Shown here piece after piece: positions 50,546 to 59,739 of a DNA stretch of 64,000 nucleotides. The stretch spans positions 744,001 through 808,000 of the forward strand of contig JBDVJO010000011.1 in assembly GCA_039939375.1 (NCBI GenBank), written 5' to 3'. This DNA is from Paracrocinitomix sp039939375 (lineage in GTDB: Bacteria; Bacteroidota; Bacteroidia; Flavobacteriales_D; Crocinitomicaceae). The translations under genes were made by a program, and so were the position numbers. How positions within the stretch are numbered: the first letter of the stretch is position 1; every line of letters begins with the position of its first letter. The notes under the pieces were generated by a model that was given only the letters and a program-made list of their open reading frames with translations, was not told the DNA's origin and ran no database searches.

Positions 50546-52561
50546 ATGTCAGTATTAAATTCGAAAGTACCTGAAGGTCCAATTAAAGATAAGTGGACAA
50601 ATCATAAAAATAAAATTAACCTGGTAAACCCAGCGAACAAACGTCACATTGATGTAATCGTGGTTGGAACAGGATTAGCGGGTGGTTCTGCCGCGGCTTC
50701 ATTGGCTGAAATGGGATACAAAGTAAAAGCATTTGCTTTTCAAGATTCACCAAGACGTGCACACTCAATTGCAGCACAAGGTGGAATCAATGCAGCAAAA
50801 AACTACCAGAATGATGGTGATTCAACTTACAGATTGTTTTATGATACTGTAAAAGGTGGTGATTATAGAGGAAGAGAAGCAAACGTTTATCGTTTAGCTG
50901 AGGTGTCTGCTAATATCATTGACCAATGTGTAGCACAAGGTGTTCCATTCGCTAGAGATTATGGTGGATTGTTGGATAACAGATCATTTGGAGGTGTACT
51001 TGTGTCTAGAACATTCTATGCAAAAGGACAAACGGGTCAGCAGTTATTGTTAGGGGCTTACTCAGCAATGAACCGCCAAATTGGAAAAGGAAAAATTGAA
51101 ATGTATAACCGTCATGAGATGTTAGATCTTGTAAAAGTTGACGGAAAAGCAAGAGGAATCATAGTTAGAAACTTGGTTACCGGTGCTATTGAAAGACACT
51201 CAGCGCATGCGGTTGTTTTAGCAACTGGTGGATATGGAAATGTATTTTTCTTATCCACAAATGCTATGGGATCTAATGTAACTGCAGCTTGGAGAGCACA
51301 TAAAAAAGGTGCCTACTTTGCGAACCCTTGCTACACACAAATTCACCCTACTTGTATTCCAAGATCTGGTGATTATCAATCTAAATTGACTTTGATGTCA
51401 GAGTCGTTAAGAAATGATGGTAGAATTTGGGTGCCTAAAAAGATGGAAGATGTTGAGGCAATCAGATCTGGAAAGAAAAAACCAGTTGATTTGTCTGAAG
51501 ATGAAAGAGATTATTACTTAGAAAGAAGATATCCTGCCTTTGGAAACTTAGTTCCAAGAGATGTAGCTTCAAGAGCAGCAAAAGAAAGATGTGATGCTGG
51601 GTTTGGTGTGAATGCTACCGGAGAAGCGGTATTCTTAGATTTTGCTTCGGCTATTCAACGTTACGGAAAAGAACAAGCTACAGTGCTTGGTGAAAAAAGT
51701 GCGTCAAAAGAAAGAATAACTGAACTAGGAGCAGCAGTGGTTAAAAATAAGTACGGAAACTTATTCCAGATGTACAATAAGATTGTAGATCAAGATCCTT
51801 ATAAAACACCAATGATGATTTATCCGGCCGTTCACTATACAATGGGTGGAATCTGGGTAGATTACAATTTAATGACGACTATTCCTGGATGTTATGCGGC
51901 TGGAGAAGCAAACTTCTCAGATCACGGAGCAAATAGATTAGGAGCTTCTGCATTAATGCAAGGTTTGGCTGATGGATATTTCGTATTGCCATATACAATC
52001 GGTGATTATTTAGCAGATGAAATTAGAACAGGTCCTATTTCAACTGATTTACCTGAATTCGTTGAAGCTGAAAAAAATGTAACTGAGACTTTACAAAAGT
52101 TAATTGATATCAAAGGAACGAAGTCTGTGGATCACTTCCACAAAGAGCTTGGAAAAGTGATGTGGAATAACGTAGGTATGGCGAGAAATGAAGCAGGATT
52201 GAAAGAAGCGATTGAGAAAATTAGAGCCATTAGAGAAGAATTCTGGAAAGACGTAAGAGTTCCTGGTGGAATGAATGAGTTCAATCCTGAATTAGAAAAA
52301 GCTTCAAGAGTTGCAGATTTCCTAGAATTAGGAGAGTTATTTGCGGTAGATGCTTTAAATAGAAATGAATCATGCGGTGGTCACTTTAGAGAAGAATCTG
52401 TTGAGATGGACGGAGAGCAAAAAGGTGAAGCTAAACGTGATGATGTGAACTTTAAATATGTTGCAGCTTGGGAATGGACAGGAGATCCAGGAAAAGCAAA
52501 CTTGCACAAAGAAGAGTTAGAGTTTAATGATATTGAGTTAAAACAAAGGTCTTACAAGTAA
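50546..52561 (+). CDS. sdhA: Succinate dehydrogenase flavoprotein subunit
   Basis: The 671-residue protein has the FAD Rossmann motif VVGTGLAGGSAAASLAEMG, the covalent FAD attachment site RAHSIAAQGGINAAK, and substrate residues in HPTCIPRSGDY and RNESCGGHFREE. It oxidises succinate to fumarate in the TCA cycle, or the reverse. Length matches the Bacteroidota and epsilonproteobacterial type with a di-haem anchor. Confidence 0.96.
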   Translation: MSVLNSKVPEGPIKDKWTNHKNKINLVNPANKRHIDVIVVGTGLAGGSAAASLAEMGYKVKAFAFQDSPRRAHSIAAQGGINAAKNYQNDGDSTYRLFYDTVKGGDYRGREANVYRLAEVSANIIDQCVAQGVPFARDYGGLLDNRSFGGVLVSRTFYAKGQTGQQLLLGAYSAMNRQIGKGKIEMYNRHEMLDLVKVDGKARGIIVRNLVTGAIERHSAHAVVLATGGYGNVFFLSTNAMGSNVTAAWRAHKKGAYFANPCYTQIHPTCIPRSGDYQSKLTLMSESLRNDGRIWVPKKMEDVEAIRSGKKKPVDLSEDERDYYLERRYPAFGNLVPRDVASRAAKERCDAGFGVNATGEAVFLDFASAIQRYGKEQATVLGEKSASKERITELGAAVVKNKYGNLFQMYNKIVDQDPYKTPMMIYPAVHYTMGGIWVDYNLMTTIPGCYAAGEANFSDHGANRLGASALMQGLADGYFVLPYTIGDYLADEIRTGPISTDLPEFVEAEKNVTETLQKLIDIKGTKSVDHFHKELGKVMWNNVGMARNEAGLKEAIEKIRAIREEFWKDVRVPGGMNEFNPELEKASRVADFLELGELFAVDALNRNESCGGHFREESVEMDGEQKGEAKRDDVNFKYVAAWEWTGDPGKANLHKEELEFNDIELKQRSYK

Positions 52562-52662
52562 GCAAACAGTGCTCTTAATGTTAAAAGTGTTAGGGCAGTA
52601 AGTATAAAAAATATTGAATGAATAATTGAAAGTTAAAGTCATTAAATAGAACAAGAACAAAA

Positions 52663-52697
52663 TCTTTGGTCTTTGATCTTTTGTCTTTAATCTAAAA
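52663..52697 (+). repeat. Heptamer tract TCTTTNN in the sdhA-sdhB gap
   Basis: TCTTTGG, TCTTTGA, TCTTTTG, TCTTTAA and TCTAAAA repeat with 7-nt period. Read on the other strand they are NNAAAGA, the same layout of two variable and five conserved bases as NNCAAGA at 18175. They fill part of a 144-nt gap within an otherwise compact operon. Confidence 0.75.
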
Positions 52698-52705
52698 AAA
52701 GAATT

Positions 52706-53470
52706 ATGTCAGATAAAACAATGAACTTAACATTAAAGATTTGGCGTCAAAAAGATGCGAAATCTGCAGGAAAAATGGAAACTTATCCTATTTCAGGAAT
52801 TTCTGAGCACATGTCTTTCTTAGAAATGCTGGATGTTTTTAATGAACAACAAATTAACGCAGGAAATGAGCCAGTGGCTTTTGATCACGATTGTCGTGAA
52901 GGAATCTGCGGAATGTGTTCACTACAAATTAACGGAGAGGCCCACGGACCAGATAGAAGAGTTACAACTTGTCAGTTGCACATGAGAATGTTTAAAGATG
53001 GCGATACTATTACTATTGAGCCGTTTAGAGCAACCGCATTTCCAGTGATTAAAGATTTAGTAGTTGACCGTTCTTCATTTGATAGAATTCAACATGCAGG
53101 TGGTTTCGTCTCTGTAAATACTTCAGGTAACACGCAAGATGCAAACGCACTTCCTATTGAGAAAGACAATGCAGACAAAGCCTTTGATGCAGCTACTTGT
53201 ATTGGATGCGGAGCTTGTGTTGCTTCTTGTAAAAATGCTTCAGCAATGTTGTTTGTGTCAGCGAAAGTTTCTCAATTTGCTTTATTACCACAAGGTAAAG
53301 TTGAGGCTCAAGATCGTGTATTGAACATGGTACATCAAATGGATTTAGAAGGATTTGGGAACTGTACGAATACTGGTGCTTGTGAAGTTGAATGTCCTAA
53401 AGGAATTTCTTTAGACAACATAGCAAGAATGAATAGAGAGTATATGAAAGCTTCAATCATGAAAGATTAA
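52706..53470 (+). CDS. sdhB: Succinate dehydrogenase iron-sulfur subunit
   Basis: The 254-residue protein carries three cluster sites: the [2Fe-2S] ligands in CREGICGMC and TTCQLH, and two C-terminal sets, CIGCGACVASC and CTNTGACEVECP. It moves electrons from the flavoprotein to the cytochrome b subunit. The gap to sdhA is 144 nt, longer than usual, and contains a heptamer repeat tract. A strong terminator follows. Confidence 0.95.
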   Translation: MSDKTMNLTLKIWRQKDAKSAGKMETYPISGISEHMSFLEMLDVFNEQQINAGNEPVAFDHDCREGICGMCSLQINGEAHGPDRRVTTCQLHMRMFKDGDTITIEPFRATAFPVIKDLVVDRSSFDRIQHAGGFVSVNTSGNTQDANALPIEKDNADKAFDAATCIGCGACVASCKNASAMLFVSAKVSQFALLPQGKVEAQDRVLNMVHQMDLEGFGNCTNTGACEVECPKGISLDNIARMNREYMKASIMKD

Positions 53471-53490
53471 GCAATTCTAAAATAAATTGA

Positions 53491-53524
53491 AAGGTGACTT
53501 AGATTTTCTTCGTCACCTTTTTTT
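53491..53524 (+). terminator. Terminator of the sdhCAB operon
   Basis: AAGGTGAC pairs with GTCACCTT around a 13-nt loop and is followed by a run of T, 20 nt after the sdhB stop. Confidence 0.9.
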
Positions 53525-53539
53525 GTACCTTCATTTTGG

Positions 53540-54505
53540 ATGACTCCTTCAGAAATTTCAAATAAAACTATCATAGTAGCTCCACTTGACTGGGGGATGG
53601 GACATTTGACCAGGTGCTCTGTTTTGATACGTCAATTGCTACTAGCAGAGAATAAGATTGTATTTGCTGGAACGGATTTTCAATGTAATTGGATCCTCTG
53701 TGAGTTTCCTTCAGTTAATTGCGAAATAATAGAGGGGTATAAGGTTACTTTAGATTCAGAAAAGTCGACTTATTGGCAAATGATTGCTCAATCGGCTAAA
53801 ATGTCTAAAGTGATGAGGTTTGAAAGCCAAAAAGCAGAAGAGTTAAGTCAGAAATATAATGCTGATGTGATTATTTCTGATAATCGGTATGCTTTTAGAA
53901 GTAAACTAACTCAAAACATTCTTTTAACACATCAGCTATCGCCACCAGTACCTTTGTTTAGAAAAGCAGTGACCAAAAGAATACAGAATTGGGCGAATGA
54001 ATTCGATTTTTGCTGGATTCCGGATAATAATGAATCTCCCTTTTGCAAGGATTTAAACGAAGTTCAATTAAAAATTCCACTGACGTACATTGGTCGATTA
54101 TCAAGGTTTAATAAGATTACGGCTGCTGAAAAATTTGACTTTTGCTTTATAGCTTCTGGGCCTTCACCACAAATTGAAAAATTTTCTGAAATGGTTTCAA
54201 ATCTGTTGAATCATCATCATCAGAAATATGTTTTAGTTGTTCCGGTGGATATGGGCTTACCGCATCAAGTAGTAAATCCATCTACCGAGAAATTAAACGA
54301 ATTAATTTGTCAATCATCAAAAGTTATTGCGAGAGCAGGATACACGACCATGATGGAGTTGAGTGAATTGAATAAGTTGTCCATTCTTGTGCCAACTCCA
54401 GGTCAATACGAACAAGAATTTTTGGCTGATCAGACAAATTTATCCGGGTTCACCTTTGTTCAACAGAAACAGCTCGACCAAATTTTCACGTCATTTATCG
54501 ATTAG
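53540..54505 (+). CDS. GT-B glycosyltransferase-like protein
   Basis: The 321-residue protein begins with the GT-B nucleotide-sugar fold VAPLDWGMGHLTRCSVLIRQ, whose GHLTR helix resembles MurG and other GT28-type enzymes. The C-terminal lobe has FIASGPSPQ and SSKVIARAGYTTMMELSELN with ILVPTPGQYEQEF, the donor-binding site pattern. It probably transfers a sugar to a lipid or small molecule. Acceptor and donor are unknown. It is a single gene after the sdh operon. Confidence 0.75.
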   Translation: MTPSEISNKTIIVAPLDWGMGHLTRCSVLIRQLLLAENKIVFAGTDFQCNWILCEFPSVNCEIIEGYKVTLDSEKSTYWQMIAQSAKMSKVMRFESQKAEELSQKYNADVIISDNRYAFRSKLTQNILLTHQLSPPVPLFRKAVTKRIQNWANEFDFCWIPDNNESPFCKDLNEVQLKIPLTYIGRLSRFNKITAAEKFDFCFIASGPSPQIEKFSEMVSNLLNHHHQKYVLVVPVDMGLPHQVVNPSTEKLNELICQSSKVIARAGYTTMMELSELNKLSILVPTPGQYEQEFLADQTNLSGFTFVQQKQLDQIFTSFID

Positions 54506-54583
54506 TTTATTTATTTAACAGTAAAAATCACTGTTTTATCGAAGAAATACGTAATTTAATCGACAACTTACTTTTTGATTACA

Positions 54584-54970
54584 ATGAAAGATCTTGTTGA
54601 ATTGAATAAAGCAACGGTAGAGCTTCAGGAGCCTGATATTTTAATAACTCGCTATAAAAATGATGTTTCTATCAGTGAAAAAGATGCAACTGAAATTGAT
54701 AACGCGCACCTAACAATGTCACAGGGAAATGATATGTTTATTGTCGTTGATTTAACATTTGGTAATGCGAATATTGGAGCGGATGCTGAAGAGTTTTTTG
54801 TTTACAAAGGAAAAATGATTCCATACATAAAAGGAATTGCTATCGTGTCTAACCACCGCAGCTCATTTTTTGCTAAGTTGTTTTCAAAATCTTCAAAAAC
54901 GCTATATCCAACAAAAGAGTTTATCACATTTGAAGAAGCATATAAATGGTTTAATACCTTAAGAGAATGA
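54584..54970 (+). CDS. SpoIIAA-like protein 1
   Basis: The 128-residue protein resembles the STAS/SpoIIAA-like family of small signalling or lipid-binding domains: MFIVVDLTFGNANIGADAEEFF in the middle and YPTKEFITFEEAYKWFN at the end. I start it at ATG 54584; an in-frame TTG at 54575 adds three residues. It overlaps the next, related gene by 4 nt (ATGA). The C-terminal segments of both proteins align (YPTK...EA.KWF), so they are paralogues. Confidence 0.65.
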   Translation: MKDLVELNKATVELQEPDILITRYKNDVSISEKDATEIDNAHLTMSQGNDMFIVVDLTFGNANIGADAEEFFVYKGKMIPYIKGIAIVSNHRSSFFAKLFSKSSKTLYPTKEFITFEEAYKWFNTLRE

Positions 54971-55374
54971 TGCTAGAATTAGAAGAAGAGCAAGTTGTTA
55001 GAACAGAAAGTTCTGAGATTTCAATGTTAACGAATGATGTCGTTCAAATTCGTTTCTTGACAGATAGTTTAGTCTTACTTGAAGAAGCATTTGAGATTGA
55101 CAATATCATTACATCTAAAATGATGGATGGCCCTAAGTTTATCTTGCTTAATGCCCTGTATATTCAAAGTAATATGAATTCTTCAAGTCAACGCTATTTC
55201 TCAAAAGAATCACAACTAAGGTTAAAAACGAAGGGCGTTGCAATACTTCTCAATAATTTGCCGATAAGACTTACAGCCTCTGTCTTTATCAAGTTTCATA
55301 AACCACCTTATCCAACAAAAATTTTCAATCAAAAAGAAGCGGCTTTAAAATGGTTTCAGCAGATTGAGCCTTAG
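54967..55374 (+). CDS. SpoIIAA-like protein 2
   Basis: The 135-residue paralogue of the preceding protein has the same layout, with MDGPKFILLNALYIQSNMNS and YPTKIFNQKEAALKWFQ. Tight overlap suggests that the two form a heterodimer or act as a pair. Two ATG codons stand in tandem at the start. Its stop overlaps the convergent LRR gene stop by 4 nt. A SpoIIE-type phosphatase at 38.4 kb is a possible functional partner, which is inference. Confidence 0.6.
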   Translation: MMLELEEEQVVRTESSEISMLTNDVVQIRFLTDSLVLLEEAFEIDNIITSKMMDGPKFILLNALYIQSNMNSSSQRYFSKESQLRLKTKGVAILLNNLPIRLTASVFIKFHKPPYPTKIFNQKEAALKWFQQIEP

Positions 55375-55949
55375 TTGTTACAGTCACAGGCGGCCTCAAA
55401 TTCTATCTTCACCCAAGAAAGTTTCTCGTTCCATTCTTTTTGAAAAGTCTTAGAAAAATTAAGTCCAGATAGATCTAAAGACCTCAAGTTTCTCAATTTA
55501 GTTAGTGCCTCAGGTAAATCATCAATAGGATTGTACCATAAATCTAAAACAATCAAACTTTGCATGTTTCCAATTTCATCCGGAATTACTTTGATGTCAT
55601 TTTTTCCTAAAAACAAATTTCGGATGGAGACAACCTTGCATACTTGAACAGGGAATTCTGTGAAATCATTTTTACTCAAATCCAAAATCCTTAAGTCTTC
55701 AAAATCAAAAAAGGCAGGAATTTCAGTGAGTTTATTTTTGGCAAGATTTAATTCTTGGAGGTATTTAAATTGCATGATTTCTTTCGGAACCTCTGTCAAT
55801 TTGTTTTTGCTTAAATCTAAACGGTAAACTGAATCTGCCGGAACAGTTAATGCTTCTTCAATACTCTTAAAAACACGATCTCTTTGGGCATTAGAATAAT
55901 TACAAGCGAACAGTAGACTTATCAAAAATACGTTTGCAATTAACTTCAT
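55371..55949 (-). CDS. Leucine-rich repeat lipoprotein
   Basis: The 192-residue protein has a signal with Cys at about residue 16 (LLFACNYSN) and about five leucine-rich repeats such as YLQELNLAKNKLTEIP, LRILDLSKNDFTEFPVQVC and LIVLDLWYNPIDDLP. It should form a short arc-shaped binding surface outside the inner membrane. Its ATG lies 50 nt inside the end of ribF, so the two genes overlap in different frames and are likely cotranscribed. Confidence 0.78.
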   Translation of the reverse strand: MKLIANVFLISLLFACNYSNAQRDRVFKSIEEALTVPADSVYRLDLSKNKLTEVPKEIMQFKYLQELNLAKNKLTEIPAFFDFEDLRILDLSKNDFTEFPVQVCKVVSIRNLFLGKNDIKVIPDEIGNMQSLIVLDLWYNPIDDLPEALTKLRNLRSLDLSGLNFSKTFQKEWNEKLSWVKIEFEAACDCNN

Positions 55950-56847
55950 CTTTTCCTAGTTGTTCAATTAAATCTTCTTTTGATTTAAAAGACTTTTCTT
56001 CTCTTATTTTATCAATGAAATAGATCTCAATTTTCGAGCCATAAATATCTTCATCAAAGTCAAATATATGAACTTCTAGTCTTTGTTCGAGTCCTGCACT
56101 TACAGTTGGTCGCGTTCCAATGTTCATCATGGCATCATGAAAACGGCCGTCCAGTTTTACTTTTACGGCATAAACACCAGCTTGTGGCTTTAACTGAGTT
56201 GCTTCGATTTCACCAATATTTGCTGTGGGATAACCAAGTTGAGTTCCAATTTTATCGCCGTGAACAACAGTACCTTTAAACCTGAAAATGTGCCCTAAGT
56301 ATTTATTCGCCTTCTGAATGTCGCCTTCTTTTAATGCATTTCGGATTTTAGTAGAGCTAATATTCACATCTTCCAATTTAAAAGCCGGAATTTCTTCTAC
56401 TTCAAAATTATAGATCGGGGCGAGTTCTCTTAATAAGTCAATATTCCCTTCACGATTTCTTCCGAAATGATGATTGTAGCCAATGGTGAGCAGTTTTACA
56501 TTTAAACTATTCACTAAGGTGTTTCTCACAAACTCAGTGGCGCTTTGACGGGAAAACTCTTTTGTGAAGGGGAATAAGATCAGATGATCGATTCCTGCTT
56601 CTGCTAATGATTCAATTCTTCTGTCCATATCTTGAATAAGTTCAAGATTATGATCGTTAGGGTGCAAAACCATTCTTGGGTGCGGATGAAACGTCAATAA
56701 TACGGTTTCTCCACCAATTCGCTTCGCACTTTTGGATAGAAAATCTATGATTTGCTGATGGCCATTATGAACTCCATCATAGGTTCCCAGTGTTAAAACT
56801 GGGTTTTTTATTTCCGGAACTTCTTCTAAAGAATAATATACTTTCAA
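55900..56847 (-). CDS. ribF: Bifunctional riboflavin kinase/FAD synthetase
   Basis: The 315-residue enzyme converts riboflavin to FMN and then FAD. The N-terminal nucleotidyltransferase lobe has LGTYDGVHNGHQQII, FHPHPRMVL and SSTKIRNALKEGD. The C-terminal kinase lobe has GHIFRFKGTVVHGD, LGYPTANI and GVYAVKV. Length is normal. It is divergent from atpD. FAD made here supplies the flavoproteins encoded elsewhere in the window. Confidence 0.96.
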   Translation of the reverse strand: MKVYYSLEEVPEIKNPVLTLGTYDGVHNGHQQIIDFLSKSAKRIGGETVLLTFHPHPRMVLHPNDHNLELIQDMDRRIESLAEAGIDHLILFPFTKEFSRQSATEFVRNTLVNSLNVKLLTIGYNHHFGRNREGNIDLLRELAPIYNFEVEEIPAFKLEDVNISSTKIRNALKEGDIQKANKYLGHIFRFKGTVVHGDKIGTQLGYPTANIGEIEATQLKPQAGVYAVKVKLDGRFHDAMMNIGTRPTVSAGLEQRLEVHIFDFDEDIYGSKIEIYFIDKIREEKSFKSKEDLIEQLGKDEVNCKRIFDKSTVRL

Positions 56848-56946
56848 GGCCTTAGTTTTATCCCCTAAAAAGGCTGGGGAAAATCAGGACTTCAAAGTTA
56901 TGTAAAAAACTTTCATCAAAATCCCACATATATATATAAAATGCAT

Positions 56947-56954
56947 TAAATTTG
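56947..56954 (+). promoter_or_regulatory. -7 box of atpDC
   Basis: TAAATTTG matches TAnnTTTG and lies 39 nt before the atpD ATG. A clear -33 box is not seen. Confidence 0.55.
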
Positions 56955-56993
56955 CACCCGAAAATTGAATACCACCATTAAAAACAACAGATA

Positions 56994-58496
56994 ATGTCTA
57001 ACATTAACGGTAAGATTTCACAGGTAATTGGACCTGTAATTGACGTCACATTTGAGAAAGGAACAGAGCTACCTAAGATTATGGATGCTTTGGAAGTGAC
57101 AAAGAAAGACGGAACTAAAGTAGTTTTAGAAGTTCAACAGCACATTGGAGATGACCAGGTAAGAAGTATTTCAATGGACTCTTCAGATGGATTTTCTAGA
57201 GGTATGGAGGTTGTTGCTACAGGAGCACCAATCACAATGCCAATTGGAGATGCTGTAAAAGGACGTTTGTTTAACGTAATCGGAGATTCTATTGATGGTT
57301 TACCAAATGTTGACAAAACAGGTGGTATGGGTATCCATAAAGAAGCACCTAAATTTGAAGACTTAACAACTTCAACTGAGGTTCTTTTTACAGGGATTAA
57401 AGTAATTGACTTAATTGAGCCATATGCAAAAGGTGGTAAAATTGGATTGTTCGGTGGTGCCGGTGTAGGTAAAACAGTATTGATTCAAGAGTTAATTAAT
57501 AATATCGCGAAAGCTTATTCAGGAATTTCAGTATTTGCTGGTGTAGGTGAGCGTACAAGAGAAGGAAATGATTTGTTGAGAGAGATGTTAGAGTCTGGAA
57601 TTATCACTTACGGTGATGATTTTATGCATGACATGGAAAAAGGTGGATGGGATCTTTCTTTAATTGACACAGAAAAATTAAAAGATTCTAAAGCAACTTT
57701 CGTTTTCGGACAAATGAATGAGCCTCCAGGAGCAAGAGCTCGTGTAGCACTTTCAGGGTTGACTTTAGCTGAATACTACAGAGATGGTGATGGAGAAGGT
57801 AAAGGAAATGATATCCTTTTCTTCGTAGATAACATCTTTAGATTTACGCAAGCAGGTTCTGAGGTGTCAGCACTATTAGGACGTATGCCTTCAGCAGTAG
57901 GTTACCAACCAACATTGGCAACTGAGATGGGAGCTATGCAAGAGCGTATTACTTCAACTAAAAACGGATCAATTACTTCAGTACAGGCGGTATATGTACC
58001 TGCAGATGATTTAACTGACCCGGCTCCGGCAACTACATTCGCCCACCTAGATGCAACTACAGTACTTTCTAGAAAAATTGCTTCTTTAGGTATTTACCCA
58101 GCGGTAGATCCTCTAGATTCTACTTCTAGAATTTTGACACCAGAGATTGTTGGTGAAGAGCACTATAATACTGCACAAAGAGTAAAAGAAACTTTACAGA
58201 GATATAAAGAATTACAAGATATTATCGCAATTCTTGGTATGGACGAGCTTTCTGAAGAAGATAAGTTAGTTGTACACAGAGCAAGAAGAGTTGAAAGATT
58301 CTTATCTCAACCGTTCCACGTTGCTGAGCAATTTACAGGATTAAAAGGAGCATTAGTTGATATCCAAGATACAATCAAAGGTTTCAACATGATTCTTGAT
58401 GGTAAAGTTGATCAATACCCTGAAGCGGCATTCAACCTTAAAGGTTCAATCGAAGAAGCGATTGAAGCTGGAGAGAAAATGTTAGCTGAAAACTAA
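56994..58496 (+). CDS. atpD: ATP synthase F1 subunit beta
   Basis: The 500-residue catalytic subunit has the P-loop GLFGGAGVGKTVLIQE, GERTREGNDL and FVDNIFRFTQAGSEVSALLGR, plus YVPADDLTDPAPATTF. It hydrolyses or makes ATP at the F1 head. As usual in Bacteroidota, atpD and atpC stand apart from the other ATP synthase genes. atpC follows after 11 nt. Confidence 0.98.
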   Translation: MSNINGKISQVIGPVIDVTFEKGTELPKIMDALEVTKKDGTKVVLEVQQHIGDDQVRSISMDSSDGFSRGMEVVATGAPITMPIGDAVKGRLFNVIGDSIDGLPNVDKTGGMGIHKEAPKFEDLTTSTEVLFTGIKVIDLIEPYAKGGKIGLFGGAGVGKTVLIQELINNIAKAYSGISVFAGVGERTREGNDLLREMLESGIITYGDDFMHDMEKGGWDLSLIDTEKLKDSKATFVFGQMNEPPGARARVALSGLTLAEYYRDGDGEGKGNDILFFVDNIFRFTQAGSEVSALLGRMPSAVGYQPTLATEMGAMQERITSTKNGSITSVQAVYVPADDLTDPAPATTFAHLDATTVLSRKIASLGIYPAVDPLDSTSRILTPEIVGEEHYNTAQRVKETLQRYKELQDIIAILGMDELSEEDKLVVHRARRVERFLSQPFHVAEQFTGLKGALVDIQDTIKGFNMILDGKVDQYPEAAFNLKGSIEEAIEAGEKMLAEN

Positions 58497-58507
58497 AAAC
58501 AATTTAC

Positions 58508-58798
58508 ATGCTACTTGAAGTTATAACACCAGACCAAGTTTTATTTAGAGGAAATGTAACACATGTTGTGTTGCCTGGCCTAGATGGTTCTTTTGGTGTA
58601 TTGTCAAATCACGCACCTATGATCTCTGCTTTATCTCAAGGAGAAATGAAGGTAGAGCAAATTCTTGAAGAGAATAAAGGAGACGAATTTGACGGAAAAT
58701 ACAATGAAGAGTACAAAAATGAAGCTACTTTTAATTTTGAAATTAAAGGCGGAATCATTGAAGTAAAAGACAATAAAATTATCGTTTTAGCTGAATAA
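58508..58798 (+). CDS. atpC: ATP synthase F1 subunit epsilon, short form
   Basis: The 96-residue protein has the N-terminal beta-sandwich (LEVITPDQVLFRG, VVLPGLDGSFGVLSNHAPM) but stops after IEVKDNKIIVLAE, so the C-terminal helical hairpin that inhibits ATP hydrolysis in other bacteria is missing. A polar insert lies between strands near residues 53-75. Short epsilon subunits are known in Bacteroidota. A terminator follows, closing the atpDC transcript. Confidence 0.93.
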   Translation: MLLEVITPDQVLFRGNVTHVVLPGLDGSFGVLSNHAPMISALSQGEMKVEQILEENKGDEFDGKYNEEYKNEATFNFEIKGGIIEVKDNKIIVLAE

Positions 58799-58819
58799 GT
58801 TGATTCTATAAAACTTGAG

Positions 58820-58861
58820 GCCCCAATCCTTGATATACATCAGAGATTGGGGCTTTTTTTT
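58820..58861 (+). terminator. Terminator of atpDC
   Basis: GCCCCAATC pairs with GATTGGGGC and is followed by eight T residues, 21 nt after the atpC stop. Confidence 0.95.
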
Positions 58862-58989
58862 GATGCAAGCCGATTTTTGAATAGTCAAATTCTCTTAAAA
58901 GCTGTTAAAGAAACAATTTAAAGAGGTGATCGGCGTTCAGAAAATATTGTAGAACCAAAAAAAACACGCAAATTTGTGTTCCTACGAAA

Positions 58990-59739
58990 ATGAGCATAAA
59001 AGAAAAATTAGATACGAATAACATTCCTGAGCATGTGGCTATCATTATGGATGGCAATGGTAGATGGGCTAAACAACAAGGTCATGCCCGTCTTTTTGGA
59101 CATGCGACTGGAGTTGAATCAGTAAGAGAAGCTTTAAAGGCGGCTACTGAAGTGAAAGTAAAGTATCTAACACTTTATGCATTTTCAACAGAGAACTGGA
59201 ATAGACCCAAAGAAGAGGTGGATGGTTTGATGGATTTGTTAGTGACCACCATTGCAAACGAAATTGAATCTTTAAATGAAAATGAAGTTCGACTGAACGC
59301 CATTGGAAACTTAAATGAGTTGCCAGAAAAATGTCAGGCTGAACTAAAAAGAGCAATAGAAAAGACTTCAACAAATAAAGGAACTTGTTTGATTTTGGCG
59401 CTAAACTATAGTTCTAAATATGAAATGAAATCAGCGATTAAGACAATTGCAGAAAAATATAAAAATGGTGAAATAGAATTAGCTGACATCACCGACCAGC
59501 TAGTGAGCCAACATTTATACACTGCAGATATTCCTGATCCTGAATTAATGATAAGAACCAGTGGAGAGGTAAGGATTTCCAACTTTTTATTGTGGCAATT
59601 AGCTTATAGTGAATTACATTTCACACCAATCTTTTGGCCAGATTTTAAAAAAGAGGATTTTTATCAAGCCATTTACGAATACCAAAACAGAGAAAGAAGA
59701 TTTGGACTAGTGAGTGAACAAGTAAACGCAACTAAATGA
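58990..59739 (+). CDS. uppS: Undecaprenyl diphosphate synthase family protein
   Basis: The 249-residue cis-prenyltransferase has the diphosphate-binding IIMDGNGRWAKQQGHARLFGH, LYAFSTENWNRP, and IRTSGEVRISNFLLWQLAYSE. It makes the C55 lipid carrier for peptidoglycan and other glycans. It overlaps bamA by 4 nt (ATGA). A promoter-like TTG-N19-CAAATTTG lies just upstream, with one mismatch in the -7 box. Confidence 0.96.
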   Translation: MSIKEKLDTNNIPEHVAIIMDGNGRWAKQQGHARLFGHATGVESVREALKAATEVKVKYLTLYAFSTENWNRPKEEVDGLMDLLVTTIANEIESLNENEVRLNAIGNLNELPEKCQAELKRAIEKTSTNKGTCLILALNYSSKYEMKSAIKTIAEKYKNGEIELADITDQLVSQHLYTADIPDPELMIRTSGEVRISNFLLWQLAYSELHFTPIFWPDFKKEDFYQAIYEYQNRERRFGLVSEQVNATK

